A stretch of DNA of 64,000 nucleotides, taken from positions 1 to 64,000 of the forward strand of contig DATJSU010000002.1 in assembly GCA_035503915.1 (NCBI GenBank), given 5' to 3'. The stretch is from DATJMJ01 sp035503915 (GTDB taxonomy: Bacteria; Actinomycetota; Acidimicrobiia; Acidimicrobiales; Palsa-688). Shown one piece after another: positions 16,790-24,770 of the stretch. Under the pieces are notes generated by a model. The model was not told the DNA's origin, did no database searches, and saw nothing but the letters and a program-made list of their open reading frames with translations. Position 1 is the first letter of the stretch, and each line of letters starts with the position of its first letter. The position numbers were made by a program, and so were the translations under genes.

Positions 16790-17680
16790 TTAAGCGAACA
16801 TCCACAGGAGCACGGCCCGCATTGCGCGCAGGCGGTTAGCGGCTTGGGCCCAGACAAGGCTTGTGCGAGAGCCGATGACCTCGTCTGTTACTTCTTCGCC
16901 TCGCCTGGCAGGGAGGCAGTGAAGGAACACTGCGCGGGGAGCAGCACGGGACATCAACCGCGCGTTCACTTGGTAGGGCAGGAAAGCATGCTGCCTTTGG
17001 ACAGATTCGGCTTCTTGGCCCATGGAGACCCAAACATCTGTATAGACAGCTTCGGCGCCCTCAACCGCCTCTTCGGGCGAGCGTGCCTGAGTGAGAGCGC
17101 CCCCGAACATCTTGGCGGCATCGATGGTCGCACGGTCAAGTTCGTGCCCAGGGGGCGCGGCCAAGCTCAAGTTCACGCCCGCCAGGGCGCAGGCGAGGGT
17201 GAGGCTACGGGCGACGTTGTTGCCGTCCCCTACGAATGCAAGACGGTGCCCAGCCAGTTTGCCGTCCCAGTGCGCCCGCAACGTGAGGAGGTCCGCGACC
17301 GCCTGGAGGGGGTGCCCCCGGTCGGAGAGCAAATTGATCACCGGGGACGATGAGACGGCAGCCATCCTCTCTAGGATCCTGTGGTCGAGCACCCGCGCCC
17401 CGATCGCGGCGTGGTACTGGGCAAGGGTGCGGGCAACATCTTCGGCAGTTTCGCGGCTGTCGATACCGACCTCGTCGCCCCGGATGGCCACCGGGTGGCC
17501 GCCCAATTGAAAAACAGCCAGCTCCGAAGAACTGCGTGTGCGAGCAGAAGGCTTTTGGAACAGCAGGGCAACACCCCTGCCGGTGAGGACATGAGGAGGG
17601 TAGTCGTCCTCTGCCAAGTCCATTATCGACGCAAGGTCGTGGGCATCGAGGTCGTTGATGTCAAGCAAATGACGCGTCAT
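16790..17680 (-). CDS. argF: Ornithine carbamoyltransferase
   Basis: Forms citrulline from ornithine and carbamoyl phosphate. The carbamoyl-phosphate motif appears as KPSARTRSSSE (STRTR-type), the ornithine-binding/catalytic motif as FLHCLPARRGEEV, and LAFVGDGNNVARSL is the conserved central strand. At 296 aa it is slightly short, as in other actinobacteria. Its start overlaps argD by 4 bp and its stop is 2 bp from the ATG of argR, so it is translated as part of one message. Confidence 0.97.
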   Translation of the reverse strand: MTRHLLDINDLDAHDLASIMDLAEDDYPPHVLTGRGVALLFQKPSARTRSSSELAVFQLGGHPVAIRGDEVGIDSRETAEDVARTLAQYHAAIGARVLDHRILERMAAVSSSPVINLLSDRGHPLQAVADLLTLRAHWDGKLAGHRLAFVGDGNNVARSLTLACALAGVNLSLAAPPGHELDRATIDAAKMFGGALTQARSPEEAVEGAEAVYTDVWVSMGQEAESVQRQHAFLPYQVNARLMSRAAPRAVFLHCLPARRGEEVTDEVIGSRTSLVWAQAANRLRAMRAVLLWMFA

Positions 17681-18825
17681 CGGTAGTGAGCCTCCATCAC
17701 CTCGGCGAGAATATTAACACCTTGGTCTATTTGCGCCTCGCCGATCAGTAAGGGCGGCTCCAACCGCAAAGCGGTCTCGGTCACCGCGTTCAAGACAAGA
17801 CCGGCCTCCAGGCAACCCTGGGCGACCTGTCTGGCACGTCCGCCGGAAAGCTCGACGCCGAGCATGAGGCCAAGCCCTCTCACGTCGAGGACCGCCGAAA
17901 GCTCGGCAAGTCTCTTTGCAAGGTAATCCCCGGAACTTTTCGCGCGACCGGGAGCGTCCAAGGCCTCCATGACGGCCAACGTCGCTTTCGCCGCTGAAGC
18001 TGCTAACGGCTGGCCGCCAAATGTAGAGGCGTGGTCCCCGGGGGAAAATGCCTGCGCAACTTGGTCGCGCGCCCAGCAGGCCCCGATGGGCACGCCGTTG
18101 CCCAATGCCTTGGCGATCGTCACGACGTCGGGCTGCACGCCGTAGTGCTGGAAACCCCACCACTTGCCGGTCCGCGCAAGCCCGGCCTGCACCTCGTCCA
18201 CGATAAAAAGCACGCCTCTCTCGTCGCAAAGCCGCCTCACCCCGCGGAAGTACTCCTCCCCTGCCGGCCAAACACCGCCCTCGCCCTGCACGGGCTCGAG
18301 CAGGACTGCGGCGACTTCGGGAGTAAGAGCCCTTTCGAGAGCAGCGAGGTCTTGCCAGGCGACATGGCGGAAACCCTCTGGCAAGGGCTGAAAAGCTTCA
18401 TGTTTGGCGGGCTGGCCGGTGGCATGAAGGGTTGCGAGGGTGCGGCCGTGGAACGACCCGTAGGCGCTTACGACGACGTAGCGGCCGTGGCCCGCCCACT
18501 TGCGCGCCAGTTTTATGGCACACTCGTTAGCCTCAGCGCCACTATTTGCGAAGAACACCTTCCCCCCTCCACCGATCAGGCGGTCGAGGGTGCCAGCGAC
18601 CTCCGGGCCGGGAAGAGTGCCAAAGAGGTTGGAAGTGTGCAAGAGCGTGCGCGAAGCTGCGGAAACCGCCTCGGCCACGACTGGGTGCGCGTGACCGAGG
18701 GAGGTAACGCCGAGCCCGGAAAGGAAATCCAAGTAACGCCTGCCGTCTTGGTCCCAGAGGTAAGGGCCCTCGCCACGGACAAAAGTCACGCCCGGTTCGG
18801 GGTAGGTGCTCATCAGGTGGCTCAT
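17677..18825 (-). CDS. argD: Acetylornithine aminotransferase
   Basis: PLP-dependent class III aminotransferase acting on N-acetylglutamate semialdehyde. The PLP-lysine motif is VTIAKALGNGVPIGACWA, the cofactor-Asp motif is VLFIVDEVQAGLARTGKW, and FFANSGAEANECAIKLAR is the phosphate-binding region. Length 382 aa is standard. Start MSHLMSTYPEPGVTFVRGEG overlaps argB by 4 bp. The substrate comes from ArgB and ArgC products. Confidence 0.97.
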   Translation of the reverse strand: MSHLMSTYPEPGVTFVRGEGPYLWDQDGRRYLDFLSGLGVTSLGHAHPVVAEAVSAASRTLLHTSNLFGTLPGPEVAGTLDRLIGGGGKVFFANSGAEANECAIKLARKWAGHGRYVVVSAYGSFHGRTLATLHATGQPAKHEAFQPLPEGFRHVAWQDLAALERALTPEVAAVLLEPVQGEGGVWPAGEEYFRGVRRLCDERGVLFIVDEVQAGLARTGKWWGFQHYGVQPDVVTIAKALGNGVPIGACWARDQVAQAFSPGDHASTFGGQPLAASAAKATLAVMEALDAPGRAKSSGDYLAKRLAELSAVLDVRGLGLMLGVELSGGRARQVAQGCLEAGLVLNAVTETALRLEPPLLIGEAQIDQGVNILAEVMEAHYR

Positions 18826-19772
18826 GGCAGCACCATCGTCCCTACCCCGCTCCGCGTAAAGAACTCGAGCAGCAAGGCATGCGGCGCTCGGCCGTCCAGG
18901 ATGTGGGCCTGAGCAACCCCCGCCCGGACCGCCGATATGGCCGCCTCCGCTTTGGGGACCATCCCTCCCGCAACTGCGCCCGCTCTTACCAGCTCGTCGA
19001 GCTGGTCGGCGCTCAACTGGCTCATCAAGGCCGCCGGGTCAGCCGGGTTTGCCCGGAGCCCTTCGACGTCGGTGAGGAACACTAATTTTTCCGCCTCGAG
19101 GGCAACCGCGACCGCTCCAGCCGTAGTGTCGGCGTTGATGTTGTAAGCCTGGCCCGTTTCGTCAGTGCCGATCGTCGCCACCACAGGGACGAGGTTTGCC
19201 GCCAGTAGGCGAGTGAGGAGCTCAGGAGCGACATGGGAGATGTCGCCAACAAAGCCGAGCGCCGCGTCGCGAAGCGAAGCCTGGATAAGTCCCGCGTCTT
19301 CGCCCGATACACCCACCGCTAAGGGGCCATGGACATTGATCGCCGAGACGATGTCCCTATTGACCTTGCCCACGAGCACCATGCGGGCGATCTCGAGCGT
19401 CTCGGAGTCGGTCACCCGCAGCCCGTCACGGAACTCCGGCGTCTTGCCGAGGCGGCCCATGAGCTCACCGATCTGGGGCCCTCCCCCGTGCACCACAACG
19501 GGCAACATGCCCACCGAGCGCATGAGCACGATGTCGGTTGCGAAGTCTGAGAGCGCAGAGCGTTGGGAGCTGGCCGCGCCAAGGGCATTGCCGCCATACT
19601 TGACGACCACGACCTTGCCCCAGAACCGGCGGATGTAGGGCAAGGCTTCCACCAGGATGCCGGCCTTCGCGGCCGCACCCAGGCCGGACGTGGGAGGGGT
19701 CGTCGGTGCCTGAGCCGGCTCGCGCGGCTCGGTTGGGTGGGCGGGCTCGGCGGCGAGATCGGGGGAGCTCAT
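18822..19772 (-). CDS. argB: Acetylglutamate kinase
   Basis: Phosphorylates N-acetylglutamate, second step of the pathway. Visible motifs: VVVKYGGNALG (lysine and phosphate loop), LPVVVHGGGPQIGELM, and YNINADTTAGAVAVAL near the C-terminus. The ATG at 19772 gives 316 aa with a 40-residue Pro/Ala-rich N-terminal extension; the open frame further upstream is non-coding. It is the first gene of the argBDFRG run, with a promoter and ARG-box-like operator just 14-41 bp upstream, leaving almost no leader. Confidence 0.97.
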   Translation of the reverse strand: MSSPDLAAEPAHPTEPREPAQAPTTPPTSGLGAAAKAGILVEALPYIRRFWGKVVVVKYGGNALGAASSQRSALSDFATDIVLMRSVGMLPVVVHGGGPQIGELMGRLGKTPEFRDGLRVTDSETLEIARMVLVGKVNRDIVSAINVHGPLAVGVSGEDAGLIQASLRDAALGFVGDISHVAPELLTRLLAANLVPVVATIGTDETGQAYNINADTTAGAVAVALEAEKLVFLTDVEGLRANPADPAALMSQLSADQLDELVRAGAVAGGMVPKAEAAISAVRAGVAQAHILDGRAPHALLLEFFTRSGVGTMVLP

Positions 19773-19785
19773 GGTGTCAGCCCTG

Positions 19786-19813
19786 ATTATACAGGATCGT
19801 GTATAAACATTCA
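19786..19813 (-). promoter_or_regulatory. argB promoter with overlapping ARG-box-like operator
   Basis: On the minus strand TGAATGTTTATACA (19813-19800) differs from the ARG-box core TGAAT-N4-ATTCA mainly at one base of the right half. It is followed, 8 nt on, by TATAAT (19791-19786), a consensus -10 box. TATACA and TGTATA also form a perfect inverted repeat around a 6-bp centre. The ATG is 13 nt beyond the -10 box, so the leader should be only a few bases. The same layout precedes argC. Confidence 0.75.
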
Positions 19814-19849
19814 ACCGCCGCCGCAATCGTCGCGACAGCCTCGATCTGC

Positions 19850-22036
19850 CTAGTTGGCTTCTGCCAGCGAGACGGTCTTCTTTTCGGGCCGAAGGAGAAG
19901 TGCACGGCGGACCGGGTGAGGCATCCACCAGTTCCACCGCCCGAGCAACGCTACGAGGGCCGGGACGAGGAAGCCGCGGACGATGGTTGCGTCGAGGACG
20001 ATGCCCGCCCCGAGGCCGGTCGCCAACACCTTGATGTCGGTGTCCGGTGCAGAGGCCAAAGACATGAACGCGAGGAACAAGATGAGCGCCGCGCAAGTCA
20101 CGAGGCGGCCGGTGCGCCCAAGGCCCTCGACGACGGCCTTATTTGTGCTGCCCGTCCGGTCGTACTCCTCCCTGACGCGAGTGAGGATGAACACCTCGTA
20201 GTCCATGGACAGGCCGAACAGGAAGGCGAACACCATGAGCGGGACCCAGAACGTGATGGCACCCGTTGCCGGCACGCCAAAAATGGCGTTTGAGCCGTGG
20301 CCTTCTTGCCAGAACCAGGTGAGCAGCCCAAAGGTTGCTGCCAGGGAGAACAAGTTGAGGACGACCGCTTTCGCGGCAAGGATGACAGACCGGAAAGCGC
20401 GTGCCAGTAACAGGAACGTGAGCACGGCAATGATGGCGAACATCTCGGGGAAGTGGCCGAAGACTGCGTGGCTATAGTCCTGTTCGATCGGGCCTTCGCC
20501 CGTGATGCCGATGACACCGGGCATATGACCGACTCGTGCCTCTGCGAGGCGTACGGGGCCCAGCGTCGCGTTGTTGACCGTTTCTTGCGCCGGGATCGCC
20601 ACGATGTCCGAAGTGCCGCTCAGGCTTCCCATGCGCCCGCCGGGCAGTACTGCCGTGACAATTCCTGGGACCTGGTCGAGCTCCTTTACGACCGAGCCAG
20701 CCACTTTTTGCGAGCTGAGCACCTCGAGAGGCGTGAGCACGCCGCCTGGCACCCCTCCATTTACCAAGGTGTTATAGGCGGCGCGTGCAGGGCCGGTTTT
20801 GTCAAAGGCCGAAACAGCGGTCTCGCCAACTTTGAGGCCGAACACCGGCAGGACAGCGATCACGAGCACGCCCAAGGCCACCGGGGCTGCGATGAAACGA
20901 CGCCCCGTGACCCATTTGGCCCAGCTGCTCCACGCCCGGCTCGCTTGAGCTTCCTTGCGGACCCGCGGCCAGTCGACCCGTGGCCCAATGCCGCCGAGGA
21001 TGGCGGGCAAGAGGGTGTTGACGACCACAATAGACACGAGGGGGATGAGCATGCCCCCAATCCCTGTCGAGCGCAGCCCCGGCACGGGCAGGACGATGAG
21101 CGCCATCAGCCCGATGCCTACCGTGACACCCGAGAGCACGACTGAGCGGCCCGCAGTTTCCACGGCTCGGATCACCGCGGCCTCGTTGGTGGCTCCTCGG
21201 GCGCGTTCTTCGCGCCAGCGAGTGACCAGGAGGAGCGAGTAGTCGATAGCGATGCCGAGGCCTACCAGTGCGACCAGGAACTCGACTATGAACGAAACCT
21301 GTGTTATGTAGGTGAGCCCGAGGACGACAAGCAGCGTCGTCAATATCGAGACCGCAGCGACTATCAGCGGCACGAAAGCCATGAAGGACGCAAAGACAAA
21401 CGCGAGCACGAGCAGCGCGCCTGCACCACCGATGAGCGTTTCGGTGAAGACCCCCGGCCCGCTCGAGGACGTGCCAGCCGCTAGCTGGTTGAGGCCCGTG
21501 AGCCCCACTTGGTCGCCGGGGAGGGCACGGGCCAGGAGAGCCTGCGCACCGGTCGCCACCTCGTCGGTGCCAAAACTCGTCTGGGGAGGCTCGAAGAGCA
21601 GGGCAAAGGTTGCGCGCCCGTTGTCGGTGAGGAACCTACGGTTGCCGGTGTCGAAGTAGTCCACAACGCGCACCCGTGGCATCTCGCGCTCAAGCGTGCC
21701 GAAAGCAGCTTGCAGCTCGCCGCTTTCGGCCGTTGCCGCGCGAGGGGTCGCCACGACGAGGATCGAGGGAGTGTTATCGCCGCCGTTGTGGTACGTGGCG
21801 AGGATCTTTTCCGCTGTCGTGTACCCCGGCTGACCGGGGAGGGAAAAGTCCACCGCCAACCTCGTGCTGACGTGGCTGGCGGCAAAGCCGCCGACCACGA
21901 AAGCGAGAGCCCACACCGTGAGCACCCATTTGCGATGACGCAACACCGCCCTCGCCAGCCAGCTCAGGAACGTGTTGCTGGAAGGGGGCTCTTGTTCGTG
22001 CTCAAGCCGCGGTTGTGGCACTGATAGCGTGCGCAT
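19850..22036 (-). CDS. MMPL/RND-family membrane exporter
   Basis: The 728-aa protein has the duplicated RND layout: one N-terminal span (WVLTVWALAFVVGGFAA), an external domain of about 130 residues, a block of spans with FLVALVGLGIAIDYSLLLVT (the conserved GxxxDY proton-relay segment), a second external domain, and a second block with FAFLFGLSMDYEVFILTRVR (again DY). This matches MMPL transporters, which move lipids or drugs by proton motive force. It is divergent from a MarR regulator with a palindrome between them, a common drug-exporter arrangement. Substrate unknown. Confidence 0.93.
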   Translation of the reverse strand: MRTLSVPQPRLEHEQEPPSSNTFLSWLARAVLRHRKWVLTVWALAFVVGGFAASHVSTRLAVDFSLPGQPGYTTAEKILATYHNGGDNTPSILVVATPRAATAESGELQAAFGTLEREMPRVRVVDYFDTGNRRFLTDNGRATFALLFEPPQTSFGTDEVATGAQALLARALPGDQVGLTGLNQLAAGTSSSGPGVFTETLIGGAGALLVLAFVFASFMAFVPLIVAAVSILTTLLVVLGLTYITQVSFIVEFLVALVGLGIAIDYSLLLVTRWREERARGATNEAAVIRAVETAGRSVVLSGVTVGIGLMALIVLPVPGLRSTGIGGMLIPLVSIVVVNTLLPAILGGIGPRVDWPRVRKEAQASRAWSSWAKWVTGRRFIAAPVALGVLVIAVLPVFGLKVGETAVSAFDKTGPARAAYNTLVNGGVPGGVLTPLEVLSSQKVAGSVVKELDQVPGIVTAVLPGGRMGSLSGTSDIVAIPAQETVNNATLGPVRLAEARVGHMPGVIGITGEGPIEQDYSHAVFGHFPEMFAIIAVLTFLLLARAFRSVILAAKAVVLNLFSLAATFGLLTWFWQEGHGSNAIFGVPATGAITFWVPLMVFAFLFGLSMDYEVFILTRVREEYDRTGSTNKAVVEGLGRTGRLVTCAALILFLAFMSLASAPDTDIKVLATGLGAGIVLDATIVRGFLVPALVALLGRWNWWMPHPVRRALLLRPEKKTVSLAEAN

Positions 22037-22064
22037 GGGGAGGAGCCTCCGTTCTATGCTGAAC

Positions 22065-22080
22065 CATTCGGCTTCGAATG
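22065..22080. promoter_or_regulatory. Palindrome between MMPL exporter and MarR gene
   Basis: CATTCG-GCTT-CGAATG is a perfect 6-4-6 inverted repeat in the 81-bp gap between the divergent starts at 22036 and 22118. MarR proteins bind short palindromes of about 16-20 bp in such gaps. Its placement would let one dimer block both promoters. Binding is inferred from position and symmetry only. Confidence 0.5.
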
Positions 22081-22117
22081 ATTCTAGGCCGCGGGGTCTT
22101 GGGTGTAAAGTTGATTT

Positions 22118-22846
22118 ATGGACGTCCGAGGCGCTGCTGGGTCATCGGGGGTCGCAGCAATGAAGCAAGGCAGCCTCGCCGGCCGCTTGCGGCACGAGGC
22201 TGGCAGCAGCGGCGACCTGCTTGAACGGCTCGGCACCACGGGCCAGGGGCAGGAGGAGGGCAGGGGCCAGGGGGAGGAGGCCCTGCGCACGGAGCAGCTC
22301 CCGGAAGAGCCCTCCAGCAAGGACCGGCTCTTGGAGGTCTCCGCCCAGTTGCCATTCGGGCACGCCGTCGGCTTTCTCGTCTCCCAGTTGGGCGCGGCCG
22401 TCACGCGCAGCTTCAAGGCAGCGCTCGAAGGCATCGACCTCGAGCCGAGGCACTTCGGCCTGATGCGCGCCATCTACACCAACGGTCGGCTCTCGCAGCA
22501 GGCACTTGGCGAGATCCTCCAGATCCCAGCCAGCAGCCTGGTGGCTTTGCTCGACCATTTGGAAACGGCTGGGCTGGTCAAGAGGGGCCTCGACTCCTCG
22601 GACAGGCGCGTGAGGCTGGTAGAGCTGACAGGTTCCGGCCAGACTGCCCTCGTGCAAGCCGTGGAGATAGGCGTCGGGATCGAAACTGGCATGTGCCGTG
22701 GTCTGGCTCCGGACGAGCGGGAGCTGCTCATCGCCAACTTGCAACGCGTAGCCCGCAACATGGGCCTTACCCTCGGGGTGCACCCCGGTTTCGACGACCA
22801 GGTCCAGAGTGGGCGCCGCGACGGCGGGCCCTGCCGTAGCAGCTGA
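22118..22846 (+). CDS. MarR-family transcriptional regulator
   Basis: The core from about residue 75 is a MarR winged helix: GFLVSQLGAAVTRSFKAALE, LEPRHFGLMRAIYTNGRLSQ, QALGEILQIPASSLVALLDHLE as the recognition region, and KRGLDSSDRRVRLVELT as the wing with the conserved DxRxR. The 242 aa include an unusual N-terminal extension of about 70 Gly/Glu-rich residues and a short C-terminal tail, so the true start may be the ATG at 22160 or further in. Divergent from the MMPL gene, which it probably represses. Confidence 0.9.
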   Translation: MDVRGAAGSSGVAAMKQGSLAGRLRHEAGSSGDLLERLGTTGQGQEEGRGQGEEALRTEQLPEEPSSKDRLLEVSAQLPFGHAVGFLVSQLGAAVTRSFKAALEGIDLEPRHFGLMRAIYTNGRLSQQALGEILQIPASSLVALLDHLETAGLVKRGLDSSDRRVRLVELTGSGQTALVQAVEIGVGIETGMCRGLAPDERELLIANLQRVARNMGLTLGVHPGFDDQVQSGRRDGGPCRSS

Positions 22847-22999
22847 GAGGGCAGGCGTTCCCCGATGGCGCGCTCGTCAAGCCGGAACGGCAGCGAGGAA
22901 GATGGCCACGAGCACGATGGCGGCGAGGACGATGGCCGTTACGGCAGCGGCGCTGTGGGCCAAGCGCAACGGGGAGGGCTCCCGCGCCAGGTCCGCATT

Positions 23000-23080
23000 A
23001 TGCGGAAGGTCGTTTGGAGCGCTCTGCTCGGCTGGGTCGCGGTAGTGCTTGTCGTGGTGCTCGTCGTTGCGCTTACGTAA
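23000..23080 (+). CDS. Possible 26-aa single-span membrane peptide
   Basis: MRKVVWSALLGWVAVVLVVVLVVALT is too long to be chance-free, yet short: two positive residues, then an uninterrupted hydrophobic stretch of 20 residues ending in a stop. It lies 150 bp downstream of marR in the same direction. No Shine-Dalgarno is obvious. It may be a real small membrane protein or a coincidence of GTN-rich sequence. Confidence 0.25.
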   Translation: MRKVVWSALLGWVAVVLVVVLVVALT

Positions 23081-23086
23081 GCCCCG

Positions 23087-23380
23087 CTAGGCCCCAAGCG
23101 TGTCCAGTTGGTGGGCGAGGTCGAGGTCAGCCTGCGTGAGCCCCCCGGCGGAGTGAGTCGAGAGCCGCAGGACCACTTTGTTCCAGCGGATGTCGATATC
23201 TGGGTGGTGGTTTGCCCCTTCGGCGAGGCGGGCAACCTCGTTGACATAAGCGAGCGCCGCTGCAAAGTCCTTGCCGGACCAAGTCTTTATGAGCTCGTTC
23301 CCGCTTCGCTGCCAGCCGAGCCCTCCGGCGACGGCCTCGTCCACAGTCGCAATGTCAAGTAGCTCCACCGCCTCAACCAT
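23087..23380 (-). CDS. phhB: Pterin-4a-carbinolamine dehydratase family protein
   Basis: The 97-aa protein starting MVEAVELLDIATVDEA has the family fold and active-site signature: WQRSGNELIKTW, YVNEVARLAEGANHHPDIDIRWNKV with the catalytic EGxNHHPD-type histidines, and LSTHSAGGLTQADLDLA. Known members dehydrate 4a-hydroxytetrahydropterin and recycle the pterin cofactor of aromatic hydroxylases; in many bacteria lacking such hydroxylases the role is uncertain. The open frame extends upstream to 23581 but the ATG at 23380 matches the family start. Confidence 0.93.
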   Translation of the reverse strand: MVEAVELLDIATVDEAVAGGLGWQRSGNELIKTWSGKDFAAALAYVNEVARLAEGANHHPDIDIRWNKVVLRLSTHSAGGLTQADLDLAHQLDTLGA

Positions 23381-23513
23381 AGCGCTGCCTGCAGGTACCT
23401 TCCCGTGGCCGCCCCCGGGTGCAAGCGCTTCGGCGCGTACCCGGGTTGTCACGGATGTCACGGGCGCCAGGGGCCGGCGAGGCACAAGGTCCGGTACCTG
23501 GTCGGGCGGTGGG

Positions 23514-23675
23514 GCGTTCCGAGCCCTCCTCGACAACCGCCCGCTCACCTGCCTTGTCATAGCTTTTGCGGCAGTAACCATGTCCGAGTGGGGTTACCTG
23601 GTCTCGCTCGCCGTCGACGCTCTCAGGCGTGGCGGGACTTTCGCGGTCGCTTTGGTGGGCTCCGTCTTTTCGTAG
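23514..23675 (+). pseudogene. N-terminal remnant of an MFS transporter
   Basis: The frame reads FRALLDNRPLTCLVIAF, AAVTMSEWGYLVSLAVDA, LRRGGTFAVALVGSVFS and then stops. The LLxNRxxxxLxxAxxxxxxxEWxY pattern, followed by a RxGG...VGLV segment, is the beginning of a large actinobacterial MFS subgroup. Only about 50 of more than 400 residues remain and no start codon fits. It faces the end of argC tail to tail, so it is likely debris from the rearrangement that separated argC from argB. Confidence 0.5.
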
Positions 23676-23713
23676 AGCAGCCAGCAGCCTCGTGACTGTC
23701 GGGTACAACCGCC

Positions 23714-24736
23714 CTAGGGGTAAAGCCCTGCGCGAGGGAGGCCGGTCGTCTCGGGCCACCCCATCACGGCGTTGGCGCACTGGAGTGCCTGTCCTGCCGC
23801 GCCTTTTACGAGGTTGTCGAGAGCGCAGATCGAGATCACCCAGCCGGTCCTTTCGTCCAAGCGCGCGGTCAGGTGGGCGCTGTTGGAGCCCAAAGTCGCC
23901 TTTGTCGAAGGAGGCCTGGAAGACACGACCACAAAAGGCTCGTCAACATAAGCCTTCGCGAGCATTTCGAGCGGGCCCGGGTGCGCGCCGCCAGCAGGGC
24001 GGGCATAGCAGGTGGCGAGGATCCCCCGGTTCATGGGGGCCAAATGGGGCGTAAAGAGGACTTGTGCACCTATGGCTTGTTCCATCTCGGGAGTATGGCG
24101 GTGCACGAGCAAGCCGTAGGCGCTGAAGTCCTCGTCTATGGAGCAGAACTGGTAGCCGTCTTTCACCTTCCGGCCCGCACCGGAGACGCCGCTGGCAGCG
24201 TCGACTATTACGCCCTGGGGCTCGACCACGCCCGCCTTCACCAAAGGCGCGAGCGCGAGCGTGGCAGCCGTCACGTAACAGCCTGGCGCTGCCACGAGCC
24301 GCGCCCCTGCGAGGTGGCTACGGTCAAGCTCGGGGAGCCCAAAGACCGCGTCGGCAAGCAGCTGCGGGTGGGAGTGAGGCTCTCCGTACCACAGGGGGTA
24401 AAGGGCGGGGTCCTTGAGCCGGAAATCGGCCGCCAGATCCACGATGTGGCCCACCGCGCCGAGCAGTTGGGGCACGAGCCGCTGAGACTCGCCATGCGGC
24501 AGAGCGCAGAAGACCACATCCGCTCCCGTAGCCGCCTCCAGGGAAGTCGGCGCGTACACGAGGTCGGGGTACGCTGGCGCGAGCGAAGGGTACAGCTCGG
24601 CAACCGCGACACCCTCCTTGGAGCTGGCAGTCGCGGTGACGACGTCCAGGTAAGGGTGCGCAGCGAGCAGGCGCAACATCTCTGCGCCGGCGTACCCGGA
24701 CGCCCCAAGCACTGCGACGGTCCCGTTGCTGCTCAT
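23714..24736 (-). CDS. argC: N-acetyl-gamma-glutamyl-phosphate reductase
   Basis: NADPH-dependent third step of arginine synthesis. The nucleotide-binding loop is VAVLGASGYAGAEMLRLL, the catalytic cysteine lies in LVAAPGCYVTAATLAL, and FTPHLAPMNRGILATCYA is the conserved C-terminal segment. With the ATG at 24736 the protein is 340 aa. It stands alone, 4 kb from argB, with its own promoter and a matching operator. The expected next gene, argJ, is not here; the stop is followed by the convergent MFS remnant. Confidence 0.97.
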   Translation of the reverse strand: MSSNGTVAVLGASGYAGAEMLRLLAAHPYLDVVTATASSKEGVAVAELYPSLAPAYPDLVYAPTSLEAATGADVVFCALPHGESQRLVPQLLGAVGHIVDLAADFRLKDPALYPLWYGEPHSHPQLLADAVFGLPELDRSHLAGARLVAAPGCYVTAATLALAPLVKAGVVEPQGVIVDAASGVSGAGRKVKDGYQFCSIDEDFSAYGLLVHRHTPEMEQAIGAQVLFTPHLAPMNRGILATCYARPAGGAHPGPLEMLAKAYVDEPFVVVSSRPPSTKATLGSNSAHLTARLDERTGWVISICALDNLVKGAAGQALQCANAVMGWPETTGLPRAGLYP

Positions 24737-24742
24737 GGACCG

Positions 24743-24770
24743 ACTATACATCCAAGCGCATAAACATTCA
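24743..24770 (-). promoter_or_regulatory. argC promoter with ARG-box-like operator
   Basis: On the minus strand TGAATGTTTATGCG (24770-24757) matches the argB operator over its first 11 bases, with TATAGT (24748-24743) as -10 box at the same distance. Only 6 nt separate the -10 box from the ATG at 24736, so the transcript should be leaderless. The site overlaps the stop codon of the upstream membrane-protein gene. Confidence 0.7.

Noticed and set aside
18031..18912. Plus-strand open frame of 293 codons opposite argD/argB
   Set aside because: Antisense shadow; residues show no family pattern.
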